Assembly: GCA_011389515.1 (NCBI GenBank)
Contig: JAABUA010000008.1
Coordinates: 1-64,000 of the forward strand
Source of the DNA: Desulfobacteraceae bacterium
GTDB lineage: Bacteria; Desulfobacterota; Desulfobacteria; Desulfobacterales; Desulfosalsimonadaceae
Reading direction: 5' to 3'
Length of the DNA stretch: 64,000 nt
How positions within the stretch are numbered: position 1 is the first letter of the stretch; each line of letters starts with the position of its first letter. The notes beneath the pieces are model-generated. The model made no database searches. It worked only from the letters and a program-made list of their open reading frames with translations, and had not been told where the DNA came from. The position numbers and the translations under genes were made by a program. Positions 9,115-18,065 of the stretch are shown one piece after another.

Positions 9115-9792
9115 TCAAGCGGGTTTTTTCGGCGTCATGATGTGAATGACCACCTGTTTTTTTTCGTCGCCCATGGTCATCGATTTCCCGGTATGCGCAA
9201 TCTCGAAATACCTACCGGCTTCCGCCAGAAAATCGATCATGGAGAGGCGCTTGATGTCGTGGGCGAGATAAACGGTCCCCTCGGGTTTTATGCTTTTCCG
9301 GACGGCATTCATCGCCGGCTGTATGTCTGCTTGCCGGTAAACCAGTTCGGCACCGCAGACGATATCAAAAGTGCCCGGTGATTCAAAATGGTTCCAGTCC
9401 AGTTGCCGGACAGTCACCGACGTAAGCCCGTTTCTTTCCGCGTTTTTTTCCAAAAGCGCCAGGGCATCCGGGTTATAATCCGTCAAGGTCACCGGATGGC
9501 CGGAGGCCGCAAGAAACAACCCTACAACCCCCATGCCGGCACCCAACTCAAGAACGGTTCGGTTTTTGTCCAGGTTCTGTTCGGCAAGGTATGCTGCCAG
9601 AATAATGTCGGATTCCCATATCTTGATCCAGTATGGAAACGACGCAAGGGCCGTTTTATCTTTTTCCTCCAATTCAAGAAGAAGGGGTTCGATGTTTTTA
9701 ACGGTAAGCAGCTCGAGCGTATTGTCGCCGATACGGATCGGGCTGGCATCGAGCGGCAGTCTGTTCAGTATAAAAGCGTCGTTCATTTTCAT
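9115..9792 (-). CDS. SAM-dependent methyltransferase (small-molecule or protein-lysine type)
   Basis: 225 residues. Motif I is VLELGAGMGVVGL (about residues 79-91), followed by VTLTDYNPDAL (acidic motif II) and FDIVCGAELVYR. The layout resembles the Methyltransf_16/METTL group that methylates protein lysines. The start codon overlaps the stop of the Crp/Fnr gene by a few bases, so the two are translationally coupled. Target unknown; cotranscription with the regulator is the best clue. Confidence 0.82.
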   Translation of the reverse strand: MKMNDAFILNRLPLDASPIRIGDNTLELLTVKNIEPLLLELEEKDKTALASFPYWIKIWESDIILAAYLAEQNLDKNRTVLELGAGMGVVGLFLAASGHPVTLTDYNPDALALLEKNAERNGLTSVTVRQLDWNHFESPGTFDIVCGAELVYRQADIQPAMNAVRKSIKPEGTVYLAHDIKRLSMIDFLAEAGRYFEIAHTGKSMTMGDEKKQVVIHIMTPKKPA

Positions 9793-10484
9793 TCCTCGGT
9801 ATGTATTCTGCCGGTTTCGGCAAGATCAATCAAGCCGTCATAGTCTTTCAGGCGGATCCTTCTTCCCTCGACTTCGATCAGTTCCTGATCGCTCATTTTT
9901 TTGAGCATCCGCGACAGGGTTTCCGGAATCGTTCCTAAAAACCCGGCAAGCTGCCCCTTGGAAATGTTTAGGGTTACGGATTTGCTGTTCTTCTGTTCTT
10001 CGGATAACAGGAGAAAATAGCCTGCAAGGCGCGCTGGTACTTCCTTGAGCGAAAGGTTCTCCACCTGGATGGTGAAATGGCGCAGCCGCTTGGAAAGGAT
10101 CGCCAGCATGTTCAATGCCAGGGTTGGTTTTTCAATCAGCAATTCCACAAATTTTTTCCGGGGGAAATACAGGACCGTGCTGTTTTTTATCGCTTCCGCA
10201 TTTGCGGGAAACACGCCGCCGGAAAAAACCGGAACTTCACCAAAGGGCTCTCCGGGTCCGAACATGTGGAGAATCTGCTCCTTGCCGTTTGGAGAAAGTT
10301 TGTGGATTTTCACCATCCCGTCCGCTACCATGTAAAATCCGTCTGCCGGGTCTCCCTCGAAAAAAATGATTTCGCCGGTATTTATTGGTTTCTCAACGGC
10401 AATGGAGAGTACGGCATCCATCTGCTCTTCGGGCAGTTCGCCGAAAAGGACGGATTGGCTGAGAAGCGGCAGGTATTGTTTCAT
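9789..10484 (-). CDS. Crp/Fnr family regulator, HcpR-like candidate
   Basis: About 231 residues from the start MKQYLPLLSQ, chosen because AGGA lies 8 bases upstream; an ATG two codons earlier is also possible. Much longer in-frame extensions lack family similarity. The cyclic-nucleotide-type sensor domain (GEIIFFEGDPADGFYMVADGMVKIHK, FGPGEPFGEVPVFSGG) is followed by a dimer helix and a Crp-type helix-turn-helix (ISKGQLAGFLGTIPETLSRML). There is no N-terminal FNR-type cysteine set, so an Fe-S sensor is unlikely. The TTGAC-N4-GTCAA palindrome at 10570 lies upstream, and the same palindrome precedes hcp, which suggests an HcpR-like nitrosative-stress regulator. That identity is inferred. Confidence 0.85.
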   Translation of the reverse strand: MKQYLPLLSQSVLFGELPEEQMDAVLSIAVEKPINTGEIIFFEGDPADGFYMVADGMVKIHKLSPNGKEQILHMFGPGEPFGEVPVFSGGVFPANAEAIKNSTVLYFPRKKFVELLIEKPTLALNMLAILSKRLRHFTIQVENLSLKEVPARLAGYFLLLSEEQKNSKSVTLNISKGQLAGFLGTIPETLSRMLKKMSDQELIEVEGRRIRLKDYDGLIDLAETGRIHTEE

Positions 10485-10516
10485 CGACATTGTCCTGTAA
10501 ATGCAATTATGGGGGT

Positions 10517-10542
10517 TGAAACCATATTGGAGGATGGTTTCA
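10517..10542. other. Hairpin in the leader of the Crp/Fnr gene
   Basis: Perfect 9-bp inverted repeat TGAAACCAT/ATGGTTTCA with an 8-base loop, about 35 bases before the regulator start codon. It falls inside the expected 5' untranslated region on the minus strand and has no T-run. Role unknown; possible mRNA structure or a second protein-binding palindrome. Confidence 0.5.
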
Positions 10543-10569
10543 GGTAACCCGGATTTTTTATAACGGGAA

Positions 10570-10583
10570 TTGACGCAAGTCAA
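10570..10583. promoter_or_regulatory. Candidate HcpR-type operator (TTGAC-N4-GTCAA)
   Basis: TTGACGCAAGTCAA has perfect 5-bp arms and lies between the regulator (minus) and the siroheme-ferredoxin fusion (plus). On the minus strand its right arm also reads TTGACT, which could be the -35 of a promoter whose TATAAA (10562-10557) lies 15 bases on, so binding there would allow autoregulation. A third TTGAC follows at 10587. The same palindrome is found upstream of hcp at 57684. Confidence 0.65.
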
Positions 10584-10638
10584 GCAATTGACGATACTAA
10601 TATGGTACAGGTTGGCATAAATGGAAAGGAATGCTTTT

Positions 10639-11484
10639 ATGAAATGGGAAGAAGCCGCCGATGCTTTGATAAAGCGGATGCCGGTTGACAGCCGTCGGAA
10701 AGTGAAGTCCCGTGCGGAAGCCGCTGCCTTGAAAGCCGGAAAAAATATTGTGACCATGGCGGATGTGGAAGATTTCTGCAAAGCATCTACTGGCAGCGTT
10801 TCGCATGAATCAATCGGTTTCCGCTTGGATGCTTGTTCCGGCAACGGCGTATGCTCCAACCGGGCGCACGGGACCGGCAATGATACTATCAATCAACTAT
10901 TTGAAAAAATACGGGATCTTCTTGAGAAGGAAGACCTGGGGGATTTTCTGAAAAAGCCGGTAAACGGGCCGCTGCGTCCCCATCATGTGTTCCGGGTCTC
11001 CCTGTCGGATTGCCCCAATGCGTGCTCCCAGCCGCAGATCAAGGACATCGGTATTCTTGCCGCGGCTGTCCCTATGCTTACCGAAAAGGCGTGCATCCTG
11101 TGCGGGTCGTGTGAAAATGCCTGCCGGGAAAGTGCCGTTTGCGTGGATACGGAACGGGAGATTCCGGTTATCGACAAGGAGCGGTGCATTTCATGCGGAA
11201 GCTGCATCACGGTGTGCCCCACCGGTGCAATCGCTGCGGAAGTTTGCGGCTACCGGGTGATGATCGGCGGCAAATTGGGGAGGCATCCCCGGTTGGCAAA
11301 TGAACTGCAAGGTATCCATGACGTGGAAACCGTACTTTTTATCATTAAGTGGTGCGTTGACGTATACAGGGTAAAGAGCCGCCGCGGAAAGCGGTTTGCG
11401 GAGATCGTCGCCCAGGAGAAAAAATCCATTTTATCAAATTTGGAGCAGGCGCTTCAAAAAAATAACACGAAAAAAAGGAGATGA
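10639..11484 (+). CDS. PCP reductase family protein: siroheme-type cluster domain fused to a 2[4Fe-4S] ferredoxin
   Basis: 281 residues from ATG 10639, which has AAAGGA 8 bases upstream; the ATG 18 bases earlier has no such site. Residues 1-48 (WEEAADALIKRMPVDSRR, then VTMADVEDF) resemble the PCP_red domain at the end of protochlorophyllide reductase B subunits. Cys66/Cys72 (CSGNGVC) and Cys125/Cys129 (CPNAC before SQPQIKDIG) match the C-x5-C and C-x3-C ligands of nitrite/sulfite reductases. Two ferredoxin motifs follow (C152-155-158-162 and C183-186-189-193). It is much shorter than a full sulfite reductase, so an electron-transfer or one-domain reductase role is likely. Divergent from the Crp/Fnr gene with the shared operator between. 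Confidence 0.85.
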   Translation: MKWEEAADALIKRMPVDSRRKVKSRAEAAALKAGKNIVTMADVEDFCKASTGSVSHESIGFRLDACSGNGVCSNRAHGTGNDTINQLFEKIRDLLEKEDLGDFLKKPVNGPLRPHHVFRVSLSDCPNACSQPQIKDIGILAAAVPMLTEKACILCGSCENACRESAVCVDTEREIPVIDKERCISCGSCITVCPTGAIAAEVCGYRVMIGGKLGRHPRLANELQGIHDVETVLFIIKWCVDVYRVKSRRGKRFAEIVAQEKKSILSNLEQALQKNNTKKRR

Positions 11485-11486
11485 TC

Positions 11487-12512
11487 ATGCCAATTCCAGG
11501 AAACCTGCTGACAACGGCCATGGCGGTGATGCCGCATACGGATGTGGAAAGGGCCCTTGAAACCGCCTTGAGCCTGGATATTCCGTTCTGGCCCCAGCTG
11601 CCGAGGCTGAATTACCATGAAGACATGTACGTTCAGGCCGCCGAACATTTTCCCGGAATTGTCCTGGATCTCGAAAAGCGGACGCTGAAATTCTCCATGG
11701 AAAAATTCATGGCGGAACTGGAAGACGTGATGAACCATTTCGATTCGCCGGATATTTTTGATATCAGCAAAACGTATTCCGCCGTATATCATCGTTTCCT
11801 GGAGTTCGACCTAGCTGGTCGCCCAGCGATCCGCGGGCAGCTTGAAGGGCCCATCAGCTTCGGTTTTAACGTGATCGATGAAAACGACCGCCCCATACTC
11901 TTTGACGACACGGTCCGCCCCTTTTTGTTCGAGTTCATGGCCCGGCGGATCAATGTACAGCTTGCACGTCTTCTTGAAAAAAACGACAATGCGTTCATGT
12001 TCATCGATGAGCCGGGCCTGCAGTTTTTGTTTTCCGCCATGTCCGGTTACGGAGACGTTCAGGCCAGAACCGACATGGAGCTGTTCTTCAGCATGATTGA
12101 CCGTCCGAGGGGTGTTCATCTTTGCGGCAATCCGGACTGGGATTTTCTTTTGAACCTGGACATGGAGATTTTGTCTTTGGACATTTACACCAATCATGAT
12201 GTGTTCGCCTCCTATGCGCCCGGCGTAAAGCGTTTTCTGGAAAAAGGGGGCGTCCTTTCCTGGGGAATCGTGCCGACCAATGTCGAGCCCTTTGAGAAGG
12301 AACCCATGGATTCGCTGGAAGCGATGCTTGAGGAAACGTGGGGGAAGCTTTTCAAAAAAGGGATCGACCGGGAGCAGCTCCTGGCGCAAAGTCTGATTTC
12401 TCCCGCGACGTGCTGTCTTGTCAATCCGGATATCGAAAAGACCGTTGAAAAGGGGTTTGCGGTGACGCGCAGGCTTTCTGCACGCTTGCGGGAAAAGTAT
12501 GATCTTGCCTGA
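11487..12512 (+). CDS. Core-MetE / UroD-like zinc methyltransferase
   Basis: 341 residues from ATG 11487, which has AAGGAG about 6 bases upstream; an ATG at 11481 overlaps the previous stop. The fold reads as the UroD/MetE barrel. Zinc-ligand positions of MetE appear conserved: His211-x-Cys213 (VHLCGNP), Asp232 in LDMEILSLD where MetE has Glu, and Cys309 in SPATCC. The long N-terminal half of classical MetE is absent, as in core-MetE proteins that take methyl groups from a corrinoid protein. It is translationally coupled to the siroheme-ferredoxin fusion. The substrate pair (homocysteine or another thiol) is an inference. Confidence 0.72.
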   Translation: MPIPGNLLTTAMAVMPHTDVERALETALSLDIPFWPQLPRLNYHEDMYVQAAEHFPGIVLDLEKRTLKFSMEKFMAELEDVMNHFDSPDIFDISKTYSAVYHRFLEFDLAGRPAIRGQLEGPISFGFNVIDENDRPILFDDTVRPFLFEFMARRINVQLARLLEKNDNAFMFIDEPGLQFLFSAMSGYGDVQARTDMELFFSMIDRPRGVHLCGNPDWDFLLNLDMEILSLDIYTNHDVFASYAPGVKRFLEKGGVLSWGIVPTNVEPFEKEPMDSLEAMLEETWGKLFKKGIDREQLLAQSLISPATCCLVNPDIEKTVEKGFAVTRRLSARLREKYDLA

Positions 12513-12542
12513 TTTTTTGGGTGACCCCAGGAATGTTTTCCA

Positions 12543-12556
12543 ATGACCCCGGTCAA
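12543..12556. promoter_or_regulatory. Weak third TTGAC-type palindrome upstream of nifU
   Basis: ATGACCCCGGTCAA matches 9 of the 10 arm positions of TTGAC-N4-GTCAA. Its centre is about 38 bp upstream of the nifU -35 box, near -72 relative to a start deduced from the promoter, a position used by Crp-family class I activators. One mismatch and a different spacer make it doubtful. Confidence 0.35.
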
Positions 12557-12587
12557 TGAATTTGACCCGCAGGTGAAAGTCGTGTAG

Positions 12588-12615
12588 TTGAAAAAACGGC
12601 GGTTGTGCTTATAAT
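12588..12615 (+). promoter_or_regulatory. Sigma-70-type promoter of the nifU sulfur operon
   Basis: TTGAAA (12588-12593) and a perfect TATAAT (12610-12615) are separated by 16 bases. The deduced start near 12622 leaves a leader of about 125 bases before nifU, with no evident riboswitch or terminator. Confidence 0.65.
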
Positions 12616-12747
12616 TGTTGAAATAATGTATTTTTGATATGGGTAGTGGATAAGGTACATATAGAAACGAAACATCCGCATTGGTTCATAGCGTAACCGA
12701 TCACTTGCAGCTTGCTACATGCGACGAACAATAACAGGAGAAACGCC

Positions 12748-13578
12748 ATGTGGGAATATACGGACAAGGTAAGGGAGCATTTTTTACATCCCAGAAACGT
12801 CGGGGAGATTGAAAATCCGGACGGGGTCGGGGAGGTCGGTTCAATGGCCTGCGGTGACGCATTGAAGCTGATGTTCAAAGTGGACGATAACGAAAGAATT
12901 TCGGACGTGAAGTTCCAGACCTTCGGTTGCGCCAGCGCCATTGCATCGTCATCGGCATTGACCGAAATGATCATGGGGAAAACCATCGAGGATGCGGAAA
13001 CGATCACCAATGATGATATTGCCGCATACCTGGGTGGGCTGCCCAAGGAAAAGATGCATTGCTCCGTAATGGGAAAGGATGCCTTAAAAAAGGCGATACT
13101 CCATTACCGTGGGTTGGAGGCGCCTGAAATTGAAGGGAAAATCATATGCGAGTGCTTCGGGGTAACGGATAAGGCGATCGAAGAATCCGTCCGGGAAAAC
13201 AAGCTCAAATATGTCGAGGAAGTTACCAATTATATCAAGGCGGGTGGCGGATGCGGCCAATGCCATGATGCCATCCGGGAAATCGTGAACCGGGTGTATA
13301 ACAAGACCGAAACACCGCCGGAGCCGAAAAAGAAGCTGACCAATATCGAAAAAATCAAGATGATCGAAGACACCCTGGATCGGGAAATCAAGCCGGCGCT
13401 GGAAAAGGACGGCGGCAGCATCGAGCTGGTGGATGTGGACGGAAGCGTCGTTTACGTGAAACTTATCGGGACGTGCGCGACATGCGCGGCTTCTGAACTG
13501 ACCCTGAAGAATTACGTCGAGAGCAAGCTGCGGGAACTTGTGACACCCGATCTGGTGGTTGAGGAGGTGAAAAAATGA
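12748..13578 (+). CDS. nifU: NifU Fe-S cluster scaffold protein, full three-domain form
   Basis: 276 residues from the ATG at 12748, which has AGGAG 7 bases upstream; an ATG 12 codons earlier lacks one. The IscU-like domain carries scaffold cysteines Cys35, Cys61 and Cys105. The central BFD-type [2Fe-2S] domain has Cys134, Cys136, Cys169 and Cys172. The C-terminal NifU domain has GTCATCAAS with Cys243/Cys246. It assembles and hands on Fe-S clusters using sulfur from NifS. nifS overlaps by 4 bases. There are no nitrogenase genes nearby, so this is probably the general Fe-S system of the cell, as in many anaerobes. Confidence 0.95.
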   Translation: MWEYTDKVREHFLHPRNVGEIENPDGVGEVGSMACGDALKLMFKVDDNERISDVKFQTFGCASAIASSSALTEMIMGKTIEDAETITNDDIAAYLGGLPKEKMHCSVMGKDALKKAILHYRGLEAPEIEGKIICECFGVTDKAIEESVRENKLKYVEEVTNYIKAGGGCGQCHDAIREIVNRVYNKTETPPEPKKKLTNIEKIKMIEDTLDREIKPALEKDGGSIELVDVDGSVVYVKLIGTCATCAASELTLKNYVESKLRELVTPDLVVEEVKK

Positions 13579-14753
13579 AGGTCATTTACCTTGACAACAA
13601 TGCGACAACACGGGTGGCGCCGGCGGTGGTGGAGGAAATGCTGCCGTATTTTTCAGAGCAGTACGGCAATCCTTCGAGCATGCATACCTTTGGGGGGATG
13701 CTGGGGAAGAAAATTGTCGAGGCCCGTGAAAAGGTCGCTGATTTGATCAATGCGGATCCGGATGAAATCATATTTACCAGCTGCGGCACCGAAAGTGACA
13801 GCACCGCGATTTATGCCGCGCTCCATTCCAATCCGAAAAAAAAACATATCATCACCACGCGGGTGGAGCATCCGGCCATAAAAAACCTGTGCGAGCATCT
13901 TGCCAAAAACGGGTACCGGGTGACGTGGGTGCCGGTGGATCGGGAAGGCCGCCTGGACATCGACTACCTTTACGATCACATGGCCGATGACACCGCGATT
14001 GTCAGCATCATGTGGGCGAACAATGAAACCGGAGTTATTTTCCCCATAGAGCAGCTTGCCCATGCGGCGGCCGAGAGAGGCATCGTGTTTCATACAGATG
14101 CGGTCCAGGCGGTGGGAAAGGTGCCGGTGGATGTCAAACAAACAGGCGTAAGCATGCTTTCGCTTTCCGGCCACAAGTTTCATGCGCCCAAGGGTGTCGG
14201 TGTGCTTTATGTGAAAAAGGGAACCCGGTTTTCCCCCTTCCTGATCGGCGGACACCAGGAGAAGGGGCGCCGCGGCGGCACGGAAAACGTTGCTTCCATA
14301 ATCGGTTTGGGAAAAGCCGCCGGGATGGCCCAAAAGGATCTTGAAGGGGAAATGGACCGCGTCCGGATGCTGCGCGACCTTCTGGAATCCAGCATTCTTG
14401 AAAACATCCCCAACACGCTTCTCAACGGCAGCCGCGAAAATCGCCTCCCCAATACCCTGAGCGTCAGCTTCGAGTATGTCGAGGGGGAATCGATCCTGCT
14501 GATGCTCGATCAGTTGGGGATATGCGCTTCATCAGGTTCCGCATGCACTTCCGGAACACTTGAACCGTCGCATGTGTTACGAGCCCTGGGCGTTCCTTTC
14601 ACGGCGGCACATGGATCGATCCGGTTCAGCCTGAGCACATACACGACCCGCGAAGAAATAGACTATGTATGCGAGAAGATGCCGCCCCTGATTGAACGGC
14701 TCCGCAGCATGTCGCCCTTCTGGAAACAAGGGGCGTCATGTGCGGCCCAGTAA
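13575..14753 (+). CDS. nifS: Cysteine desulfurase (NifS/IscS class I)
   Basis: 392 residues. PLP lysine Lys201 in SLSGHKFHAPKG and active-site Cys324 in the flexible loop SSGSACTSGTLEPSHVL, followed by the NifS-type ending. It converts cysteine to alanine and passes persulfide sulfur to NifU. The start overlaps the nifU stop (ATGA), so translation is coupled. The following cysE and cysK genes would supply its cysteine substrate. Confidence 0.96.
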   Translation: MKVIYLDNNATTRVAPAVVEEMLPYFSEQYGNPSSMHTFGGMLGKKIVEAREKVADLINADPDEIIFTSCGTESDSTAIYAALHSNPKKKHIITTRVEHPAIKNLCEHLAKNGYRVTWVPVDREGRLDIDYLYDHMADDTAIVSIMWANNETGVIFPIEQLAHAAAERGIVFHTDAVQAVGKVPVDVKQTGVSMLSLSGHKFHAPKGVGVLYVKKGTRFSPFLIGGHQEKGRRGGTENVASIIGLGKAAGMAQKDLEGEMDRVRMLRDLLESSILENIPNTLLNGSRENRLPNTLSVSFEYVEGESILLMLDQLGICASSGSACTSGTLEPSHVLRALGVPFTAAHGSIRFSLSTYTTREEIDYVCEKMPPLIERLRSMSPFWKQGASCAAQ

Positions 14754-14807
14754 TATTTTGTGATACATCGTTGCCCGTTTTGACTTTTACCGGAAGGGGG
14801 GTGAAGT

Positions 14808-15809
14808 TTGTCCACAATTGATGAAAACCATGATATCGGGACTTGCAAGGAAAGCGCCGCAACCTATTCGGATTACCGATGCCGGTTGACGGGCGTAATC
14901 GAAAATATTATTTCTTCGACCGAAGACAAGAAGCATTATTCCCACATTGATTATGAACCGATCCCGTCTGAGGACGTGATTGTTGAAATTGTTGAAAAAA
15001 TCAGGGAAATCCTTTTCCCCGGGTATTTTAACCGGGAAAAGGTCGATCCGGTAAACATGAAGTACAGGATCGGGCAGTTGACCTCGGCGGTGTTTGACCT
15101 GCTTTCCGACCAGATTTGTCGGGCCATTCGCTATGAATGTTTCAAGTATGACCTGCCATGCTCCGATTGCACACGGCGGGGATACGAGGCGGCCCTGGTT
15201 TTTCTGGAGGCTGTTCCCGGACTGCGGAGCACCCTGGCCATGGATATAGAGGCCGCTTATCACGGAGATCCTGCGGCAAAAAGTTTTGACGAGATTATTT
15301 TCAGCTACCCCGGCATGTATGCCATCTCCGTATACCGGATGGCGCATAAGCTTCACGAACTGGGCGTTCCCCTCATACCGCGGATCATGACGGAGCATTC
15401 CCACAGCCTGACGGGAATCGACATCCATCCCGGCGCGGAGATCGGCGAAAGCTTCGTAATCGATCATGGCACGGGAGTGGTGGTCGGAGAAACGTCCATT
15501 ATCGGCAGCAACGTCCGGATCTATCAGGGGGTCACGATCGGTGCCTTGTCCGTGCCGGAGGACAAGTGCGAGGATATGCGGGGCATTAAACGACATCCCA
15601 CCATTGAAGATCACGTGGTGATCTATTCCGGCGCCACGATTCTTGGCGGTAAAACCATTATCGGTGCCGGTTCCGTCATCGGCGGAAACGTATGGCTGAC
15701 CGAATCGGTTCCGCCGAAAACAACGGTTCTTATTGAAAAACCCAGGCTCATATACCGGAGAAATGGCGAAAACGCAGCCTGCCTGGAAGAAAAGGATACC
15801 CTGCCATGA
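14808..15809 (+). CDS. cysE: Serine O-acetyltransferase (EpsC-type CysE)
   Basis: 333 residues from a TTG start with a GGAAGGGGGG purine tract upstream. The C-terminal half carries the left-handed beta-helix with [30 protein letters not shown] and the hexapeptide turns IYQGVTIGA and IYSGATILG. The long N-terminal domain is the EpsC form found in many anaerobes. It makes O-acetylserine from serine and acetyl-CoA. cysK overlaps by 4 bases, so the two steps of cysteine synthesis are coupled. Confidence 0.94.
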   Translation: MSTIDENHDIGTCKESAATYSDYRCRLTGVIENIISSTEDKKHYSHIDYEPIPSEDVIVEIVEKIREILFPGYFNREKVDPVNMKYRIGQLTSAVFDLLSDQICRAIRYECFKYDLPCSDCTRRGYEAALVFLEAVPGLRSTLAMDIEAAYHGDPAAKSFDEIIFSYPGMYAISVYRMAHKLHELGVPLIPRIMTEHSHSLTGIDIHPGAEIGESFVIDHGTGVVVGETSIIGSNVRIYQGVTIGALSVPEDKCEDMRGIKRHPTIEDHVVIYSGATILGGKTIIGAGSVIGGNVWLTESVPPKTTVLIEKPRLIYRRNGENAACLEEKDTLP

Positions 15810-16732
15810 CTCTTTACAGCAATATCGCCGGCATCCTTGGCCAAACGCCAATGGTCCGTCTCAATCGGATTGCAGAGGGCGTGAAAGCGGATGTTTATGC
15901 AAAGCTGGAATTTTTCAATCCCCTGGGAAGCATCAAGGACCGTATCGGGGTGGGGATGATCGAGGCGGCTGAAAAAGAAGGGTTGATCGGACCGGAAACA
16001 ACCATCATAGAACCGACCAGCGGAAATACGGGGATTGCCCTTGCCTACATATGTGCAGCGAGGGGATACCGGCTCATGCTGACCATGCCCGAAACCATGA
16101 GCCTGGAGCGGAAAAAGCTGCTGGCGCACCTGGGCGCCGAACTGGTTCTGACGCCGGGGGATAAGGGAATGAACGGGGCCATTGCAAGGGCGCGGGAGAT
16201 TTTATCGGAAAATCCGGATTTTTATATGCCGGACCAGTTTTCCAATCCCGCGAATCCGGAAATACACCGGAAAACAACGGCGCAGGAGATATGGAGCGAT
16301 ACGGACGGCAAGGTGGATATTTTTGTCGCGGGAGTGGGTACAGGCGGCACCATCACAGGGGTCTCCCAGGTGATAAAACAGCGGAAACGCTCTTTTCGGG
16401 CGGTTGCAGTCGAACCGGCCGATTCGCCGGTGCTGTCCGGAGGAGGGCCCGGTCCGCACAAAATTCAGGGGATCGGTGCCGGTTTCGTGCCGGACGTGCT
16501 GGACCAATCCGTCATCGACGAGGTGATAACCGTTTCCAATAATGACGCGTTCCGGACTGCACGCCTCCTTGCTTCCTCTGAGGGGCTGCTTTGCGGGATT
16601 TCATCCGGGGCTGCGGTTCATGCGGCCCTGGCAGTGGCCTCCCGCCCGGAGTCGGAAGGAAAATGCATTGTTACGATCCTGCCGAGCACGGGAGAGCGGT
16701 ATATCAGTACCCCCCTTTTTGAAGGGGAGTAA
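15806..16732 (+). CDS. cysK: Cysteine synthase A (O-acetylserine sulfhydrylase)
   Basis: 308 residues. PLP lysine Lys44 in NPLGSIKDR, substrate loop [12 protein letters not shown] near residues 71-82, phosphate-binding GTGGTITG and the ending [13 protein letters not shown]. It makes cysteine from O-acetylserine and sulfide, and sulfide would be plentiful in a sulfate reducer. Overlaps cysE and precedes metY by 27 bases. Confidence 0.96.
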   Translation: MTLYSNIAGILGQTPMVRLNRIAEGVKADVYAKLEFFNPLGSIKDRIGVGMIEAAEKEGLIGPETTIIEPTSGNTGIALAYICAARGYRLMLTMPETMSLERKKLLAHLGAELVLTPGDKGMNGAIARAREILSENPDFYMPDQFSNPANPEIHRKTTAQEIWSDTDGKVDIFVAGVGTGGTITGVSQVIKQRKRSFRAVAVEPADSPVLSGGGPGPHKIQGIGAGFVPDVLDQSVIDEVITVSNNDAFRTARLLASSEGLLCGISSGAAVHAALAVASRPESEGKCIVTILPSTGERYISTPLFEGE

Positions 16733-16759
16733 CAACCGAAGACCAAGGAGACAAACCAA

Positions 16760-18046
16760 ATGGAGAACAAGCGGCAGTTTGAAACTCTCTGCCTGCATGC
16801 AGGGCATACGCCGGATTCGGAAACCCTGTCGCGGGGGGTGCCGATTCACCGGACGACATCCTATGTTTTCAAAAACGCCCGGCATGCGGCGGATTTGTTT
16901 TCACTAAAGAAGCCGGGAAATATCTATACGCGTATGATGAACCCCACAACCGATGTTTTTGAAAAGCGTATGGCGGCATTGGAAGGGGGGAAGGCCGCCC
17001 TGGCCTTAGCATCGGGAACGTCCGCTGTTTTCTATTCCATCATCAATATCTGCAAAGCCGGGGATCATGTGGTATCGGCCGAAAACCTGTACGGCGGCAC
17101 CTATACCATGTTCAACGACATTCTGCCGCAGTTCGGCATCACGACAACTTTTGTAGACCCGCGTGATCCGGCGAATTTTGACGCCGCGGTCACGGAGAAA
17201 ACCCGCGTCATTTTCGCCGAGATCATCGGGAATCCCACCCTGGAGGTCACGGACCTGGCAGCTGTTTCCGAAGTCGCCAAAAAGCATCACCTGCCATTTA
17301 TCGTGGACGCGACCTTTACAACGCCGTATCTTGTCAGGGCGATCGATCACGGGGCCGATGTCGTGGTCAATTCAGCGACCAAGTGGATCGGCGGGCACGG
17401 CACCGGCATCGGCGGCGTAGTGGTCGATGCGGGAACCTTTGATTGGACCGATCCGAAGTTCGCTTTTTATAATACGCCGGAACCGAGCTATTCCAATCTT
17501 CGTTTCGCCCATGATCTGGGCGACCTGAATCCGGTTGCATTTGCCCTGCGGATGCGCCTGGTAGCACTCAGGAACCTGGGGGCCTGCATCTCCCCGGATA
17601 ATGCGTGGCTGTTTCTCCAGGGGCTTGAAACCCTTCCCCTGAGAATGGAGCGGCATAGCGAAAACGCCATGAAGGTTGCAGGCTTCCTGAAAAACCATCC
17701 GGATGTTCAATGGGTTCGTTACCCGGGGCTGCCGGACGACCCTGCGTATCCGACCGCCAGCCGCTACCTGAAGAAAGGCTTTGGCGCCATGGTGGTATTC
17801 GGCATCAAGGGGGAAAAAGATGCCGGCCAAAGGTTTATTGATCACCTGGAACTGTTTTCCATTCTTGCCAATGTGGGGGACGCCAAAAGCCTGGCGCTCC
17901 ATCCGGCCAGCACGACCCATTCCCAGCTTACGGAAAAGCAGCAGGTAGAAGCGGGCATTACGCCGGACATGGTGCGTCTGTCTGTCGGCATCGAGCATAT
18001 CGACGATATTTTGGCCGATCTTTCTCAGGCGCTGGGGAAAATCTAA
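16760..18046 (+). CDS. metY: O-acetylhomoserine sulfhydrylase
   Basis: 428 residues, the length of MetY rather than the shorter cystathionine enzymes. PLP lysine Lys208 in VVNSATKWIGGHGTG; N-terminal ETLCLHAGHTPDSETLSRGVPIHRTTSYVF. It makes homocysteine directly from O-acetylhomoserine and sulfide. AAGGAG lies 9 bases before the ATG. It extends the operon from cysteine to homocysteine and methionine supply. Confidence 0.93.
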   Translation: MENKRQFETLCLHAGHTPDSETLSRGVPIHRTTSYVFKNARHAADLFSLKKPGNIYTRMMNPTTDVFEKRMAALEGGKAALALASGTSAVFYSIINICKAGDHVVSAENLYGGTYTMFNDILPQFGITTTFVDPRDPANFDAAVTEKTRVIFAEIIGNPTLEVTDLAAVSEVAKKHHLPFIVDATFTTPYLVRAIDHGADVVVNSATKWIGGHGTGIGGVVVDAGTFDWTDPKFAFYNTPEPSYSNLRFAHDLGDLNPVAFALRMRLVALRNLGACISPDNAWLFLQGLETLPLRMERHSENAMKVAGFLKNHPDVQWVRYPGLPDDPAYPTASRYLKKGFGAMVVFGIKGEKDAGQRFIDHLELFSILANVGDAKSLALHPASTTHSQLTEKQQVEAGITPDMVRLSVGIEHIDDILADLSQALGKI

Positions 18047-18065
18047 AGATTCACGAATTTCTGAT

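Noticed and set aside
10491-10892. Long N-terminal extension of the Crp/Fnr gene
   Set aside because: The extra 130 residues run antisense through the operator and the start of the divergent gene and show no domain; a good AGGA site supports the start at 10484.
13084-14753. Nitrogenase cluster
   Set aside because: nifU and nifS are present but no nifHDK, nifB or other nitrogenase genes lie nearby; the neighbours are cysteine and methionine genes.
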